Source of the DNA: Firmicutes bacterium UBA5486
GTDB taxonomy: Bacteria > Bacillota > UBA4882 > UBA10575
Direction of reading: 5' to 3'
DNA: 26,670 nt
Assembly: GCA_002427045.1 (NCBI GenBank)
Contig: DIPO01000071.1
Location: 38,377-65,046, forward strand
Below are positions 8,339 through 16,894 of the stretch, piece after piece; positions within the stretch are counted from its first letter, which is position 1; every line of letters starts with the position of its first letter. Position numbers and translations under genes: made by a program. Under the pieces are notes generated by a model. The model made no database searches, was not told the origin of the DNA, and was given only the letters and a program-made list of their open reading frames with translations.

Positions 8339-10405
8339 ATGCCAGATAATACAGGCAAAAGAGAACTTTTATCTCGAATTGCTTATAGTGGTGAAATCGT
8401 TGTAGTTATTTTAATTGTATTAATTTTGGTTATGTTTTTTATTCCATTGCCTTCGTTTTTTCTTGATCTATTTTTCACTCTTAATATTTCATTGTCTTTT
8501 TTAATCTTGTTATTAACAATGAATGTCCAAAAATCATTAGAGTTTTCTGTTTTTCCTTCGCTTTTATTAGTGACAACTCTTTTTCGCCTGGCACTTAATG
8601 TTTCTTCTACTAGGTTGATATTATTAGAAGGTGCAGCCGGAAAAGTAATTAAGGCTTTTGGTGGGTTTGTAGCTGGTAATAACTCAGTAGTTGGTTTTGT
8701 AATCTTTATTATTTTGACCTTAATTAATTTTCTGGTAATTACAAAGGGTTCAGAACGGGTAGCAGAAGTTGCCGCAAGGTTTACGCTTGATGCCATGCCC
8801 GGAAAGCAGATGAGTATTGATGCGGATATGAATGCCGGATTGATTAATGAGGAAGAAGCCAGGGCCAGAAGAAGAGAGATCGAAAGGGAAGCGGATTTTT
8901 ATGGTTCGATGGATGGTGCTAGTAAATTCGTAAAAGGGGATGCCATTGCTGGAATCCTGATTACTATCATAAATTTGTTAGGCGGAGGCCTAATCGGTAT
9001 GCTGCAAAAAGGGATGAGTTTTATGCAGGCGATCCAACACTATTCTTTACTCACTGTGGGTGATGGTTTGGTCTCACAGGTGCCTGCACTCCTAATCTCG
9101 ACTGCTACAGGTATCTTAGTAACTAGATCTGCCTCTGAGGATAACCTTGGCTCTGATTTAACTGGACAGTTATTGAGTTATCCAAAGATTATTGGGATTA
9201 CCGCTGCTGTGATTGCACTTTTTGGTGTTGTTCCAGGGATGCCTACGGTACCATTTATCTTTATTGCTGGGCTTTTGTGGGGACTAAATTATCTTCTCCG
9301 CCGAGAGGAAAAGCAACAAGCTGAAATTGCTATGGAAGAGACTGCAACTCAGGAACAAGAGGGATATAAACCAGAGAATGTTCTATCATTATTAGCGGTT
9401 GATCCGATGGAAGTAGAGATTGGATATAGCCTGATTCCCTTGGTTGATAAGGGTCAAGGTGGGGATTTATTTGAAAGGGTAAGTCTAATCAGGCGGCAGG
9501 TAGCTTTGGAATTAGGAATAATATTACCGGCAATTCGGATCCGTGATAATATGCAACTTTCACCTAATCAATATATTATTAAAATTAAAGGAGTTGAGGT
9601 TGCAGGAGGGGAGTTAATGCCCCACTATTATCTAGCGATGGATGCAGGTACGGTTACTGAGAAGATTTCAGGAATTTCCACTAAAGAACCGGCTTTTGGC
9701 CTTCCGGCTTTATGGATTTCTGCAGAACAACGGGAAAAAGCGGAGCTTGCTGGTTATACAGTTGTGGATTCTTCATCTGTTCTTGCTACCCATCTTACGG
9801 AGATTATACGAAACTATGCTCATGAGCTATTGGGCCGTCAAGAAGTACAAACTATGCTGGATTACATAAAAAATGATTACCCAGTGGTTTTTGAAGAGTT
9901 AGTTCCAAATTTAATGACTGTAGGGGAAATCCAGAAGGTTCTTTCCCAACTATTAAAAGAAGGAATACCGATTCGTAATTTTGTTACGATCCTTGAAACT
10001 CTTGCAGATTATGCACCGATGACTAAGGATCCTAACTTATTAACTGATTATGTACGAGTTTCGTTAGCTAGGCAGATTTCCAAAATGTTGATGGGTAATG
10101 ATGGGATAATAAGGGTACTTACGCTTTCTCCAACAACAGAAGAGAGGATTCTTCAAGCTCAGGGAGGAGAAGGAGAACCCTTAGACCCTACCTGGTTGAA
10201 CAAGTTTTATGAGTCATTAAAAGAAAAAGTCCGCCTGATGATGCAGGATGGAAGCAATCCAGTGTTGTTGGTTTCTCCCTCTGTCCGTCGGTATGTTAGG
10301 AGTATTACGGAAAGAGTTTCTTCGAAGATTATTGTGGTATCTTATCCAGAGATTACTCCGGAAACAGAGGTTCACTCATTAGGAATGGTAGGTGCTGATG
10401 AATGA
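8339..10405 (+). CDS. flhA: Flagellar export gate protein FlhA
   Basis: This 688-residue protein is the largest export component. About eight membrane helices occupy residues 1-320, with the FHIPEP-family signature visible around LFRLALNVSSTRLILLEG and the charged FLIPEP loop (RFTLDAMPGKQMSIDADMN). The cytoplasmic domain (about 345-688) forms the nonameric ring that docks chaperone-substrate complexes. ATG 8339 has GGTGA 5-6 bases upstream. The in-frame ATG at 8327 has no visible ribosome site, though it would add only four residues. The stop overlaps flhF (ATGA). Confidence 0.95.
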   Translation: MPDNTGKRELLSRIAYSGEIVVVILIVLILVMFFIPLPSFFLDLFFTLNISLSFLILLLTMNVQKSLEFSVFPSLLLVTTLFRLALNVSSTRLILLEGAAGKVIKAFGGFVAGNNSVVGFVIFIILTLINFLVITKGSERVAEVAARFTLDAMPGKQMSIDADMNAGLINEEEARARRREIEREADFYGSMDGASKFVKGDAIAGILITIINLLGGGLIGMLQKGMSFMQAIQHYSLLTVGDGLVSQVPALLISTATGILVTRSASEDNLGSDLTGQLLSYPKIIGITAAVIALFGVVPGMPTVPFIFIAGLLWGLNYLLRREEKQQAEIAMEETATQEQEGYKPENVLSLLAVDPMEVEIGYSLIPLVDKGQGGDLFERVSLIRRQVALELGIILPAIRIRDNMQLSPNQYIIKIKGVEVAGGELMPHYYLAMDAGTVTEKISGISTKEPAFGLPALWISAEQREKAELAGYTVVDSSSVLATHLTEIIRNYAHELLGRQEVQTMLDYIKNDYPVVFEELVPNLMTVGEIQKVLSQLLKEGIPIRNFVTILETLADYAPMTKDPNLLTDYVRVSLARQISKMLMGNDGIIRVLTLSPTTEERILQAQGGEGEPLDPTWLNKFYESLKEKVRLMMQDGSNPVLLVSPSVRRYVRSITERVSSKIIVVSYPEITPETEVHSLGMVGADE

Positions 10406-11427
10406 GGGTTAAACGATATGTGGCCGATACAGCGCAAGAGGCTATTGCTCGTGTAAAAAAAGATCTAGGTAAAGATGCTTTAATTCTCCACTCCCGTCCT
10501 TTTAAAGAAGGGGGATTTATGGGTATGTTCTCCAAAAAGAGATACGAGGTTTTAGCCGCAGCAGATAGCTCTGATGGAATCAGAATTTTACCTACCCCCA
10601 GAGATAAGGAACAAACAAATAAAAGTGATGATAAAAAGGTAGAAATTATCACTCCTCCTGATAAGGATCTTGTCCTTCCTGAACTGGAAAGGGTAAGAAA
10701 GGAATTAAGTGAGATTAAATCAGCAATTGAAGAGGTTTCAGTGCAAGTGCGGACTAATCCACAAGAATCTTTACCAGAAAAAGAGATTCATACGACGATG
10801 ATTGAATCCCTACCGATTAGGTTAAGTAGCCATCCAACGGTAGTGGCATTAGTGGGCCCGACAGGCGTAGGTAAGACTACTACTATTGCGAAGCTGGCTG
10901 CGAACTTTGCTCTTTTTGAGGGGAAATCAGTGGGATTGATTACAATTGATACTTATCGGATTGCTGCTGTTGAGCAATTAAAAACATATTCTGAGATTAT
11001 AAACCTTCCGATTGAAGTGGTTTATACTGCAGCAGAGTTTAAAAAAGCTTTAAATAAATTAAAGGAAAAGGAACTTATTCTAGTAGATACTGCAGGCCGG
11101 AGTCAAAAGAATAAGCAACAACTTAGAGAGTTAAGACATTTTTTCAATGGCCGGCCTTTAAATGAGACCCATCTGGTATTAAGTGCCAATACAAAACTAG
11201 AAGATCTAATAGAAACGGCAGAGTCTTTTCGAGAGATTAATTTTAACAGATTAATCTTTACTAAACTAGATGAAACGAATAATCTCAGTAATATTTTTAG
11301 TGTTGCAAATAGGCTTAAGATTCCGATGTCATATGTGACTATTGGACAGAATGTACCTGAAGATATTGAGGTAGCAACATTTGAAGTTTTAAAAAGGTAT
11401 GCAGGTAAGGAGTGCATCAATGCGTGA
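10402..11427 (+). CDS. flhF: Flagellar placement SRP-type GTPase FlhF
   Basis: This 341-residue SRP-family GTPase sets the position and number of flagella. Seen in order: an N-terminal B region (MRVKRYVADTAQEAIARVKK), a charged linker (60-140), and an NG domain with P-loop GPTGVGKTT (152-160). These are followed by the IDTYRIAAVEQLKTYSEI segment, DTAGR (229-233) and the guanine-specificity motif TKLD (287-290). It is membrane associated and partnered by FlhG, whose gene starts 8 bases before its end. The linker is rather short, so the protein is somewhat shorter than the B. subtilis one. Confidence 0.95.
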   Translation: MRVKRYVADTAQEAIARVKKDLGKDALILHSRPFKEGGFMGMFSKKRYEVLAAADSSDGIRILPTPRDKEQTNKSDDKKVEIITPPDKDLVLPELERVRKELSEIKSAIEEVSVQVRTNPQESLPEKEIHTTMIESLPIRLSSHPTVVALVGPTGVGKTTTIAKLAANFALFEGKSVGLITIDTYRIAAVEQLKTYSEIINLPIEVVYTAAEFKKALNKLKEKELILVDTAGRSQKNKQQLRELRHFFNGRPLNETHLVLSANTKLEDLIETAESFREINFNRLIFTKLDETNNLSNIFSVANRLKIPMSYVTIGQNVPEDIEVATFEVLKRYAGKECINA

Positions 11428-12283
11428 TCAAGCAGAGAGACTGAGAGAACTGGTAAATAATCATAATAACAGTAATAAGGCTGTTGTATCGAAAACCAGA
11501 GTAATTGCGGTGACCAGTGGAAAGGGCGGAGTGGGCAAGACTAATATAGCAGTAAATCTCTCTATCTTCCTTTCAAGACTTGGGAAAAAGGTTACGATCA
11601 TCGATACAGATCTAGGCCTGGCTAATATTGATCTGATTTTAGGTATGATTCCTAAGTATCATTTAGGTCATTTATTTGCTGGCGAGAAGGATTTATCTGA
11701 GATTACGATGGAAGGCCCGGCAGGGATAAGAGTTATTGCAGGTGGTTCCGGTTTTCAGGAACTGGCGGATCTGAGCTCTTGGCAGATAGATAAATGTATA
11801 AACAATCTTGCTGCTCTTGAAGAAGATAATGATTTTATTATCTTAGATACTGGTGCAGGAATATCCAACAAAGTTATTAAGTTTCTAACGGCTGCAGAAG
11901 AGATTATGGTGGTAACAATCCCTGAACCAACAGCAATTGCTGATGCTTATGGTGTCATTAAAGTACTTTCAAGAGAGAATCCTTCAGCCAAGGTATATGT
12001 GGTAGTTAATATGGTAAAAAGCCAGCAAGAAGGGGAACAGGTTTTTGAAAGATTAACAATGGTAGCAGAGAAATTCCTACAGTTTCCTTTAGAATCAATG
12101 GGAATGATCTTTAATGATCCTGTCGTTTCGAAAGCGGTAAAACAACAACAACCATTTTCTCTGATTTATCCGAAGTCAAAAGCTTCGATGAGTGTTTTAA
12201 ATATTGCTCAAAAGATGCTTTCTTTACCTATTCAGTCGTCCGGAGGATTTTCTTTGTTCTTACGGCGGTTACTTTTAAAATGA
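11420..12283 (+). CDS. flhG: Flagellar number regulator FlhG (MinD/ParA-type ATPase)
   Basis: This 287-residue ATPase (FlhG/YlxH/FleN) has a deviant Walker A motif SGKGGVGKT (33-41) and the switch IDTDLGLANIDLIL. Its N-terminal DQAERLRELV peptide matches the element that stimulates FlhF GTPase activity. The C-terminus (GFSLFLRRLLLK) is amphipathic, like the MinD-type membrane anchor. ATG 11420 is chosen because AAGGAG lies exactly 7 bases upstream. An in-frame ATG at 11399 sits inside flhF without such a site. Confidence 0.94.
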   Translation: MRDQAERLRELVNNHNNSNKAVVSKTRVIAVTSGKGGVGKTNIAVNLSIFLSRLGKKVTIIDTDLGLANIDLILGMIPKYHLGHLFAGEKDLSEITMEGPAGIRVIAGGSGFQELADLSSWQIDKCINNLAALEEDNDFIILDTGAGISNKVIKFLTAAEEIMVVTIPEPTAIADAYGVIKVLSRENPSAKVYVVVNMVKSQQEGEQVFERLTMVAEKFLQFPLESMGMIFNDPVVSKAVKQQQPFSLIYPKSKASMSVLNIAQKMLSLPIQSSGGFSLFLRRLLLK

Positions 12284-12293
12284 ATCCAAGAAA

Positions 12294-12362
12294 ATGTTTT
12301 ATAGAAAAAACATCTGTAAATTAAGGCTATTTTACCAAAAAGAGCAGGAAAAGCAGGTAAAA
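12294..12362 (+). other. flhG-cheA spacer with two weak hairpins
   Basis: This 115-base gap is the longest in the operon before cheD. It holds ATGTTTT/AAAACAT (12294-12300 with 12307-12313) and TTTTACC/GGTAAAA (12330-12336 with 12356-12362). Both are A/T rich and neither is followed by a T tract, so they are not good terminators. They could be processing or attenuation sites, or nothing. I see no clear sigma-28 or sigma-A promoter here. Confidence 0.3.
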
Positions 12363-12398
12363 AGTCTAATTTAATTATTATCCAGGAGGTGAAATGTT

Positions 12399-14375
12399 AT
12401 GGAAGTTTCCCAGTACTTAAATGTTTTTATGGATGAATGTTATGAACATCTACAATCCCTTAATCAGTCATTATTAGATTTAGAGAAAGAACCGGAGAAT
12501 AATGAGATTCTTAATACTATTTTCAGAGCAGCACACACCTTAAAAGGTGCCTCGGCAACTATGGGATTTAATAAAATGGCTAATGTTACTCATGCTATGG
12601 AAGATGTCTTAAGCCTATTACGCCAGAATGAATTGGCGGTATCTCCAGAGATTATAAATATTTTATTTGAATCATTGGATGTACTTGAAGTTCTGGCCAA
12701 AGGAATTGCCGGAGGGCAAGAAGAAGATATTGAGGTGGCAGGAGTTTTACAAGGCCTGAAAAAGTATTCAACAGCAAAAATCCAGCGCGAAGAGCCGGTT
12801 AAAGATGAGCGCAGGAAATCCTTAGAATTGCGGTATTTACCTGACGAAAAAGAAAGGATTAGTAAAACTGTTGCTGAGGGTTCTACCTTACATCATTTGC
12901 ATGTGGTTCTGGATAAAGAATGTTTGCTTAAAGGGGCTAGAGCATTTATGATTCTCCGGGAGTTAGAATCTCAGGGAGAGGTAATAAAAACAATTCCCAG
13001 TGATAAAGAATTAGAAGATGAAAAGTTTGGTACCGAGTTTATTGTTGGAATTCTTAGTAAAAAACCTCTGGATAAATTGGTTCGTTTTGTTGAAAGAATG
13101 CTCGATGTTAAAGAGGTAAAAGGTAAAACCTGTAATCCAGATGATATTTTAATTGAACGGCGCGGTGGCGTAGTAAAATCGAATACTAATACTACTAAAG
13201 CAAGTTCTTCTAAAGTTGCGATGAGCATCTCTCCTACAGTGAGGGTGGATATTCGGAAACTGGATGATTTAATGAACCTTGTTGGTGAGTTGGTAATTAC
13301 CCGTTCACGCTTAGAACAATTAAGTTCTGAGAATGAGGATGAATTTTTAGAAGAAGCTGTTGAGCATCTTTCTCATCTAACATTAGATCTACGTGATCAA
13401 GTGTTAAAAACGAGAATGGTCCCGGTTGAACAGGTATTTTCCCGTTTTCCACGTTTAGTTCGGGATTTAGCAAAGGAGACTGGGAAAGAGGTTGAGTTGC
13501 AGATTACCGGTGCAGAAACTGAGTTGGATCGGACGGTAATTGATGAGATTGCCGATCCACTGGTACATCTGATTAGAAATAGTGTTGACCATGGAATTGA
13601 GCCTCCTGAGGAACGGGAAGCTATTGGTAAACCCTCCAAAGGAGTGGTTTCGCTTGATGCTTATCAAACAGGGAATAACGTGGTGATTAAGGTCTCTGAT
13701 GATGGGCAAGGGATGGACGCAGAAAAAATCAAAGCTCGTGCCCTTGAAAAAGGATTTATTACTCAGGAAGAAGTAGAGAATATGGAACCAGAAGAAATTC
13801 TGAATTTAATATTTTTACCTGGATTCTCCACTTCCCAAAAAGTGACTGATGTATCAGGGCGTGGTGTAGGAATGGATGTAGTCAGAACCCAGATTACTAA
13901 TTTGGGTGGGATGGTTCAAATTTCTAGTATAATCGGGGAAGGAACTACATTTACGATTCGGCTACCATTAACGCTAGCTATTATCCAGACTTTAATGATT
14001 CAGTTAGGTTCGGAGTTTTATGCCATTCCTACCAGTTTTATTGAACAGACTATTAGTGTTTCTCAGAAAGATATAAAACTAATACGTAATCAAGAGGTTA
14101 CACTTCATCGGGGAGAGGTTCTTCCTTTAATTCGTCTTCAAGATTTCTTAGGCGTTGCAGAAGCAAAAAACCCGGAGCTTGAAGAGCTTGATGTGATTAT
14201 TTTCAGAAAAGGTGAAAGATTAATTGGTTGTGTAGTAGATACGCTGATTCGTCAACAAGATATCGTAATTAAATCATTAGGTTCATATCTAGGTAATATC
14301 CCAGGGATTGCCGGTGCTACTATTTTAGGGGATGGCAGGGTGGCACTTGTTCTTGACCTTCGTTCTGTTGCTTAA
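12399..14375 (+). CDS. cheA: Chemotaxis histidine kinase CheA
   Basis: This 658-residue kinase has all five CheA domains. The HPt domain has the phosphorylated His46 in FRAAHTLKGASATMGF, and a CheY-binding P2-like domain lies around 165-250. A dimerisation domain follows (about 280-345). The ATP-binding domain has the N box (HLIRNSVDHGIEPPEE) and the glycine boxes (VSDDGQGMD, SGRGVGMDVV). The C-terminal CheW-like domain starts about 525. It receives signals from receptors via CheW and phosphorylates CheY. AGGAGGT (12384-12390), 8 bases from the ATG, is the strongest ribosome site of the operon. Confidence 0.97.
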   Translation: MEVSQYLNVFMDECYEHLQSLNQSLLDLEKEPENNEILNTIFRAAHTLKGASATMGFNKMANVTHAMEDVLSLLRQNELAVSPEIINILFESLDVLEVLAKGIAGGQEEDIEVAGVLQGLKKYSTAKIQREEPVKDERRKSLELRYLPDEKERISKTVAEGSTLHHLHVVLDKECLLKGARAFMILRELESQGEVIKTIPSDKELEDEKFGTEFIVGILSKKPLDKLVRFVERMLDVKEVKGKTCNPDDILIERRGGVVKSNTNTTKASSSKVAMSISPTVRVDIRKLDDLMNLVGELVITRSRLEQLSSENEDEFLEEAVEHLSHLTLDLRDQVLKTRMVPVEQVFSRFPRLVRDLAKETGKEVELQITGAETELDRTVIDEIADPLVHLIRNSVDHGIEPPEEREAIGKPSKGVVSLDAYQTGNNVVIKVSDDGQGMDAEKIKARALEKGFITQEEVENMEPEEILNLIFLPGFSTSQKVTDVSGRGVGMDVVRTQITNLGGMVQISSIIGEGTTFTIRLPLTLAIIQTLMIQLGSEFYAIPTSFIEQTISVSQKDIKLIRNQEVTLHRGEVLPLIRLQDFLGVAEAKNPELEELDVIIFRKGERLIGCVVDTLIRQQDIVIKSLGSYLGNIPGIAGATILGDGRVALVLDLRSVA

Positions 14376-14406
14376 GCTTCATATTGAAAACTAGGGGGGA
14401 TAAGAG

Positions 14407-14892
14407 ATGAGAGAAAAAAAAGAAAAGCAAGAGGAAACCACCCAATTAGTCTTATTTAAACTTGGAGAGGAAGAGTTTGGTGTTAATATTCTTCAGGTTA
14501 AGGAGATCGAAAAGTTAGACCAGGGGATTACTAGGGTACCAAGAGCCCCCCATTTTGTTGAAGGTATTATCAATCTTCGTGGTGATATTATTCCGATAGT
14601 CGATCTTCGCAAAAGATTTGGTTTAACTCTTCCCTCGATCGGGTATGATTCCCGGGTGATGATTGTTGAGGTAGGGGAAGCGCTAGTAGGCATGTTAGTA
14701 GATGCTGTAGTAGAGGTATTGCGCATTCCAGTCTCGTCAATTGAACCACCGCCACCAATTACTGCTGGTGTTAACTCTTATTATTTGTCAGGAATAGCAA
14801 AAATTGATGAGCGGTTAATTGTGCTTCTTAATTTAGAAAGAGCACTTAGTGCCGAGGAGGCAAAAGAATTGGCTGAAGCTGAATTGGGGTGA
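14407..14892 (+). CDS. cheW: Chemotaxis coupling protein CheW
   Basis: This 161-residue single-domain coupling protein links receptors to CheA. Visible signatures are LVLFKLGEEEFGVNILQVKEI at the start, then RVPRAPHFVEGIINLRGDIIPIVDLRKRFGL and SGIAKIDERLIVLLNLER. GGGGGATAAGAG precedes the ATG. It follows cheA by 31 bases and is followed by cheC after 6 bases, the normal fla/che order. No truncation is seen. Confidence 0.96.
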   Translation: MREKKEKQEETTQLVLFKLGEEEFGVNILQVKEIEKLDQGITRVPRAPHFVEGIINLRGDIIPIVDLRKRFGLTLPSIGYDSRVMIVEVGEALVGMLVDAVVEVLRIPVSSIEPPPPITAGVNSYYLSGIAKIDERLIVLLNLERALSAEEAKELAEAELG

Positions 14893-14898
14893 TATTAA

Positions 14899-15510
14899 GT
14901 GGTTAATAAATTAACTCCTTTACAATTAGATGCCATTCGTGAGGTGGGTAATATTGGTGCTGCTCATGCTGCTACAGTTCTTTCCCAGTTGTTGAATAGA
15001 AAGGTCTCAATGACAGTCCCTCAGGTAAACATCTTACCATTGGCAGAAGCTTGTGACTTTGTTGGGGGCCCGGAAGAACCGATGGTTGGAATTTATTTGC
15101 GGGTATTTGGTGGAGCACCTAGCAAAATTCTTTACCTTTTTCCTGAGGATAAAGCATTGTTTCTAGCAGGACTATTAATCGATGAACCGGAAAAATGTCG
15201 AAATCTTTTAGGAGAAATGGAAATATCGGCCCTTAAAGAGATCGGAAACATCCTAACCGGAGCCTATGTATATGCTTTTTCTACCTTTACCGGAATCAAT
15301 ATGCTATCTTCGGTTCCTGCTTTAGCTTTTGACATGGTAGGAGCCATATTAAATACGATACTAGCTGATTTAGGTGAGATGGGAGACTATGCGGTTTTGA
15401 TTGAGACAAAACTAATGGCTTGTGATTCAAGTATTGATGGACACTTCTTCTTAATACCTGATCCAGGAGCATTAACAACAATCTTAGATGCGTTAGGAGT
15501 GAAAAGGTGA
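14899..15510 (+). CDS. cheC: CheY-P phosphatase CheC
   Basis: This 203-residue CheC has two intact active-site motifs: Glu15/Asn18 (AIREVGNIGAAHA) and Glu114/Asn117 (ALKEIGNILTGA). It should remove phosphate from CheY-P in the cytoplasm and bind CheD. The start is GTG at 14899, 6 bases after GGGGTGA, since no ATG fits. The stop is directly followed by the cheD ATG. With FliY in the same operon there are two predicted CheY-P phosphatases, one at the motor and one free. Confidence 0.95.
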   Translation: MVNKLTPLQLDAIREVGNIGAAHAATVLSQLLNRKVSMTVPQVNILPLAEACDFVGGPEEPMVGIYLRVFGGAPSKILYLFPEDKALFLAGLLIDEPEKCRNLLGEMEISALKEIGNILTGAYVYAFSTFTGINMLSSVPALAFDMVGAILNTILADLGEMGDYAVLIETKLMACDSSIDGHFFLIPDPGALTTILDALGVKR

Positions 15511-15996
15511 ATGTCAAATTCGATCCGGGTTGGAATGTCAGAGATTGCGGTTTCAAAATCCCCGGATTTGCTTGTAACTTTAGGGCTTGGTTCTTGTGTT
15601 GGTGTGTGTATTTATGATTTTTATATTAAAATTGGGGGCATGGCTCATATTATGCTTCCCGATAGCTCTACTACCAACGAAGTAACGAACAATGGTAAGT
15701 TTGCTGATACAGCAATTCCAGCGCTTGTTAGTCAGATGGAGGAAAAAGGTTCGTTAAAAAGCCGAATGGTTGTTAAAATTGCCGGTGGGGCCCAGATGTT
15801 TAGTTTTGCGGGAATGAATAATAAAATGCTGATTGGTCCACGGAACGTTACTGCTGTTGAAGATAGTTTAAATGCATTAGGATTAAGAATAAGTGGAAAA
15901 AGTGTTGGTGGAAATTTAGGCCGTTCAATTTTTATGGACTTGTCTTCTGGGGTTGTAAAGGTTAGAATGCTAAATTCCCCCGATATAATTTTGTAA
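15511..15996 (+). CDS. cheD: Chemoreceptor glutamine deamidase CheD
   Basis: This 161-residue deamidase has the catalytic trio Thr23, Cys29 and His46 in TLGLGSCVGVCIYD and IGGMAHIMLP. These are the same spacings as in Thermotoga CheD (Thr21, Cys27, His44). It deamidates receptor glutamines and stimulates CheC. The ATG directly abuts the cheC stop. The nearest ribosome site is AGGAG about 11 bases upstream or AAGGTG just before the start, so translation is probably coupled to cheC. The stretch 15997-16060 after the gene holds nothing recognisable. Confidence 0.94.
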   Translation: MSNSIRVGMSEIAVSKSPDLLVTLGLGSCVGVCIYDFYIKIGGMAHIMLPDSSTTNEVTNNGKFADTAIPALVSQMEEKGSLKSRMVVKIAGGAQMFSFAGMNNKMLIGPRNVTAVEDSLNALGLRISGKSVGGNLGRSIFMDLSSGVVKVRMLNSPDIIL

Positions 15997-16060
15997 AAGG
16001 GTTTTTGGTAAATGATGTCGAAGAATCAATAAAGTAAAGTAATTATATGGGTTTAATGAA

Positions 16061-16093
16061 TATATACCTTAAAGGATTGGGGGAAGGTATATA
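16061..16093 (+). promoter_or_regulatory. Perfect hairpin abutting the sigD start codon
   Basis: TATATACCTT (16061-16070) and AAGGTATATA (16084-16093) form a perfect 10-bp stem that ends at the base before the ATG at 16094. The 13-base loop shows GGGGG of the ribosome binding site, while the AAGG portion is inside the stem. Translation of the flagellar sigma factor could therefore depend on this fold. The fold itself is seen directly. Its regulatory role is inference. Confidence 0.5.
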
Positions 16094-16879
16094 ATGATAA
16101 CAAAAGGGCGGGAAGATAAACTTTGGCACGATTATCAACATAAAGGCTCTGAAGCCGCCCGTGAGCAATTAATTTTAAAATACGCTTCTCTAGTAAAATA
16201 TGTTGCCGGTCGAGTGGCGATTGGACTTCCACCTAACGTTGAATTTGACGAATTGGTAAGTTACGGTATTTTTGGTTTAATGGATGCGATTGAAAAATTC
16301 GATTACGAGCGAGGTATTAAATTTGAGACTTATGCAATCGCTAGGATTAGAGGAGCAATCATGGATGGATTACGGAGTAATGATTGGGTTCCAAGATCGG
16401 TGCGGCAAAAAGCAAAAAAACTGGAGAAGGCTTGCATTGATTTGGAAAATCGTTTAGGTAGATACGCTACTGACCAGGAAATCAGTGATTCCTTACATAT
16501 TTCTTTAAGTGAGTTTTATCGTGTGTTAAATGAAGTTAGTTGTACTTCCTTAAGTTCATTAGATGAAATTTGGCTGACAAAAAATCCAGAAGATGAAAAT
16601 GTAAGAGTTTTGGATTTGGTAGAAAACGAGGATAGTACTGATCCAGTAAAACTAATTCAAGTTGCCGAGTTAAAGGAAGCATTAACAGAGGCAATTGATG
16701 CGCTTTCTGAAAGAGAAAAAATGGTAATTACTTTATATTATTACGAAGGATTAACGCTTAAAGAAATTGGTAAGATTCTGGATATATCTGAATCAAGAGT
16801 ATCTCAGATTCATACTAAGGCTATTTTTCGGTTACAAGGAAGATTGGCCAGATGGCGTCCAGTAATTGGAGTGCTATAA
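16094..16879 (+). CDS. sigD: RNA polymerase sigma factor sigma-28 (SigD/FliA)
   Basis: This 261-residue sigma-28 family factor directs late flagellar and chemotaxis gene transcription. Region 2 is visible at about 25-100 (LVKYVAGRVAIGLPPNVEFDELVSYG, FETYAIARIRGAIMDGLRSNDWVPRSVR). Region 3 lies around 120-150 and region 4 at the C-terminus (LSEREKMVITLYYYEGLTLKEIGKILDISESRVSQIHTKA). The WVPRSVR segment and its position after cheD separate it from sporulation sigmas F and G. The start at 16094 is fixed by GGGGGAAGG and by the family N-terminus. A hairpin covers the translation start. Confidence 0.95.
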   Translation: MITKGREDKLWHDYQHKGSEAAREQLILKYASLVKYVAGRVAIGLPPNVEFDELVSYGIFGLMDAIEKFDYERGIKFETYAIARIRGAIMDGLRSNDWVPRSVRQKAKKLEKACIDLENRLGRYATDQEISDSLHISLSEFYRVLNEVSCTSLSSLDEIWLTKNPEDENVRVLDLVENEDSTDPVKLIQVAELKEALTEAIDALSEREKMVITLYYYEGLTLKEIGKILDISESRVSQIHTKAIFRLQGRLARWRPVIGVL

Positions 16880-16894
16880 CCGGAGGTGTTGTGG

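Noticed and set aside
15956..15986. TAAA followed by CCCGATAT resembling a sigma-28 promoter before sigD
   Set aside because: The spacing is 19 bases instead of about 15 and the first G of GCCGATAT is missing. It lies within the end of cheD and is probably chance.
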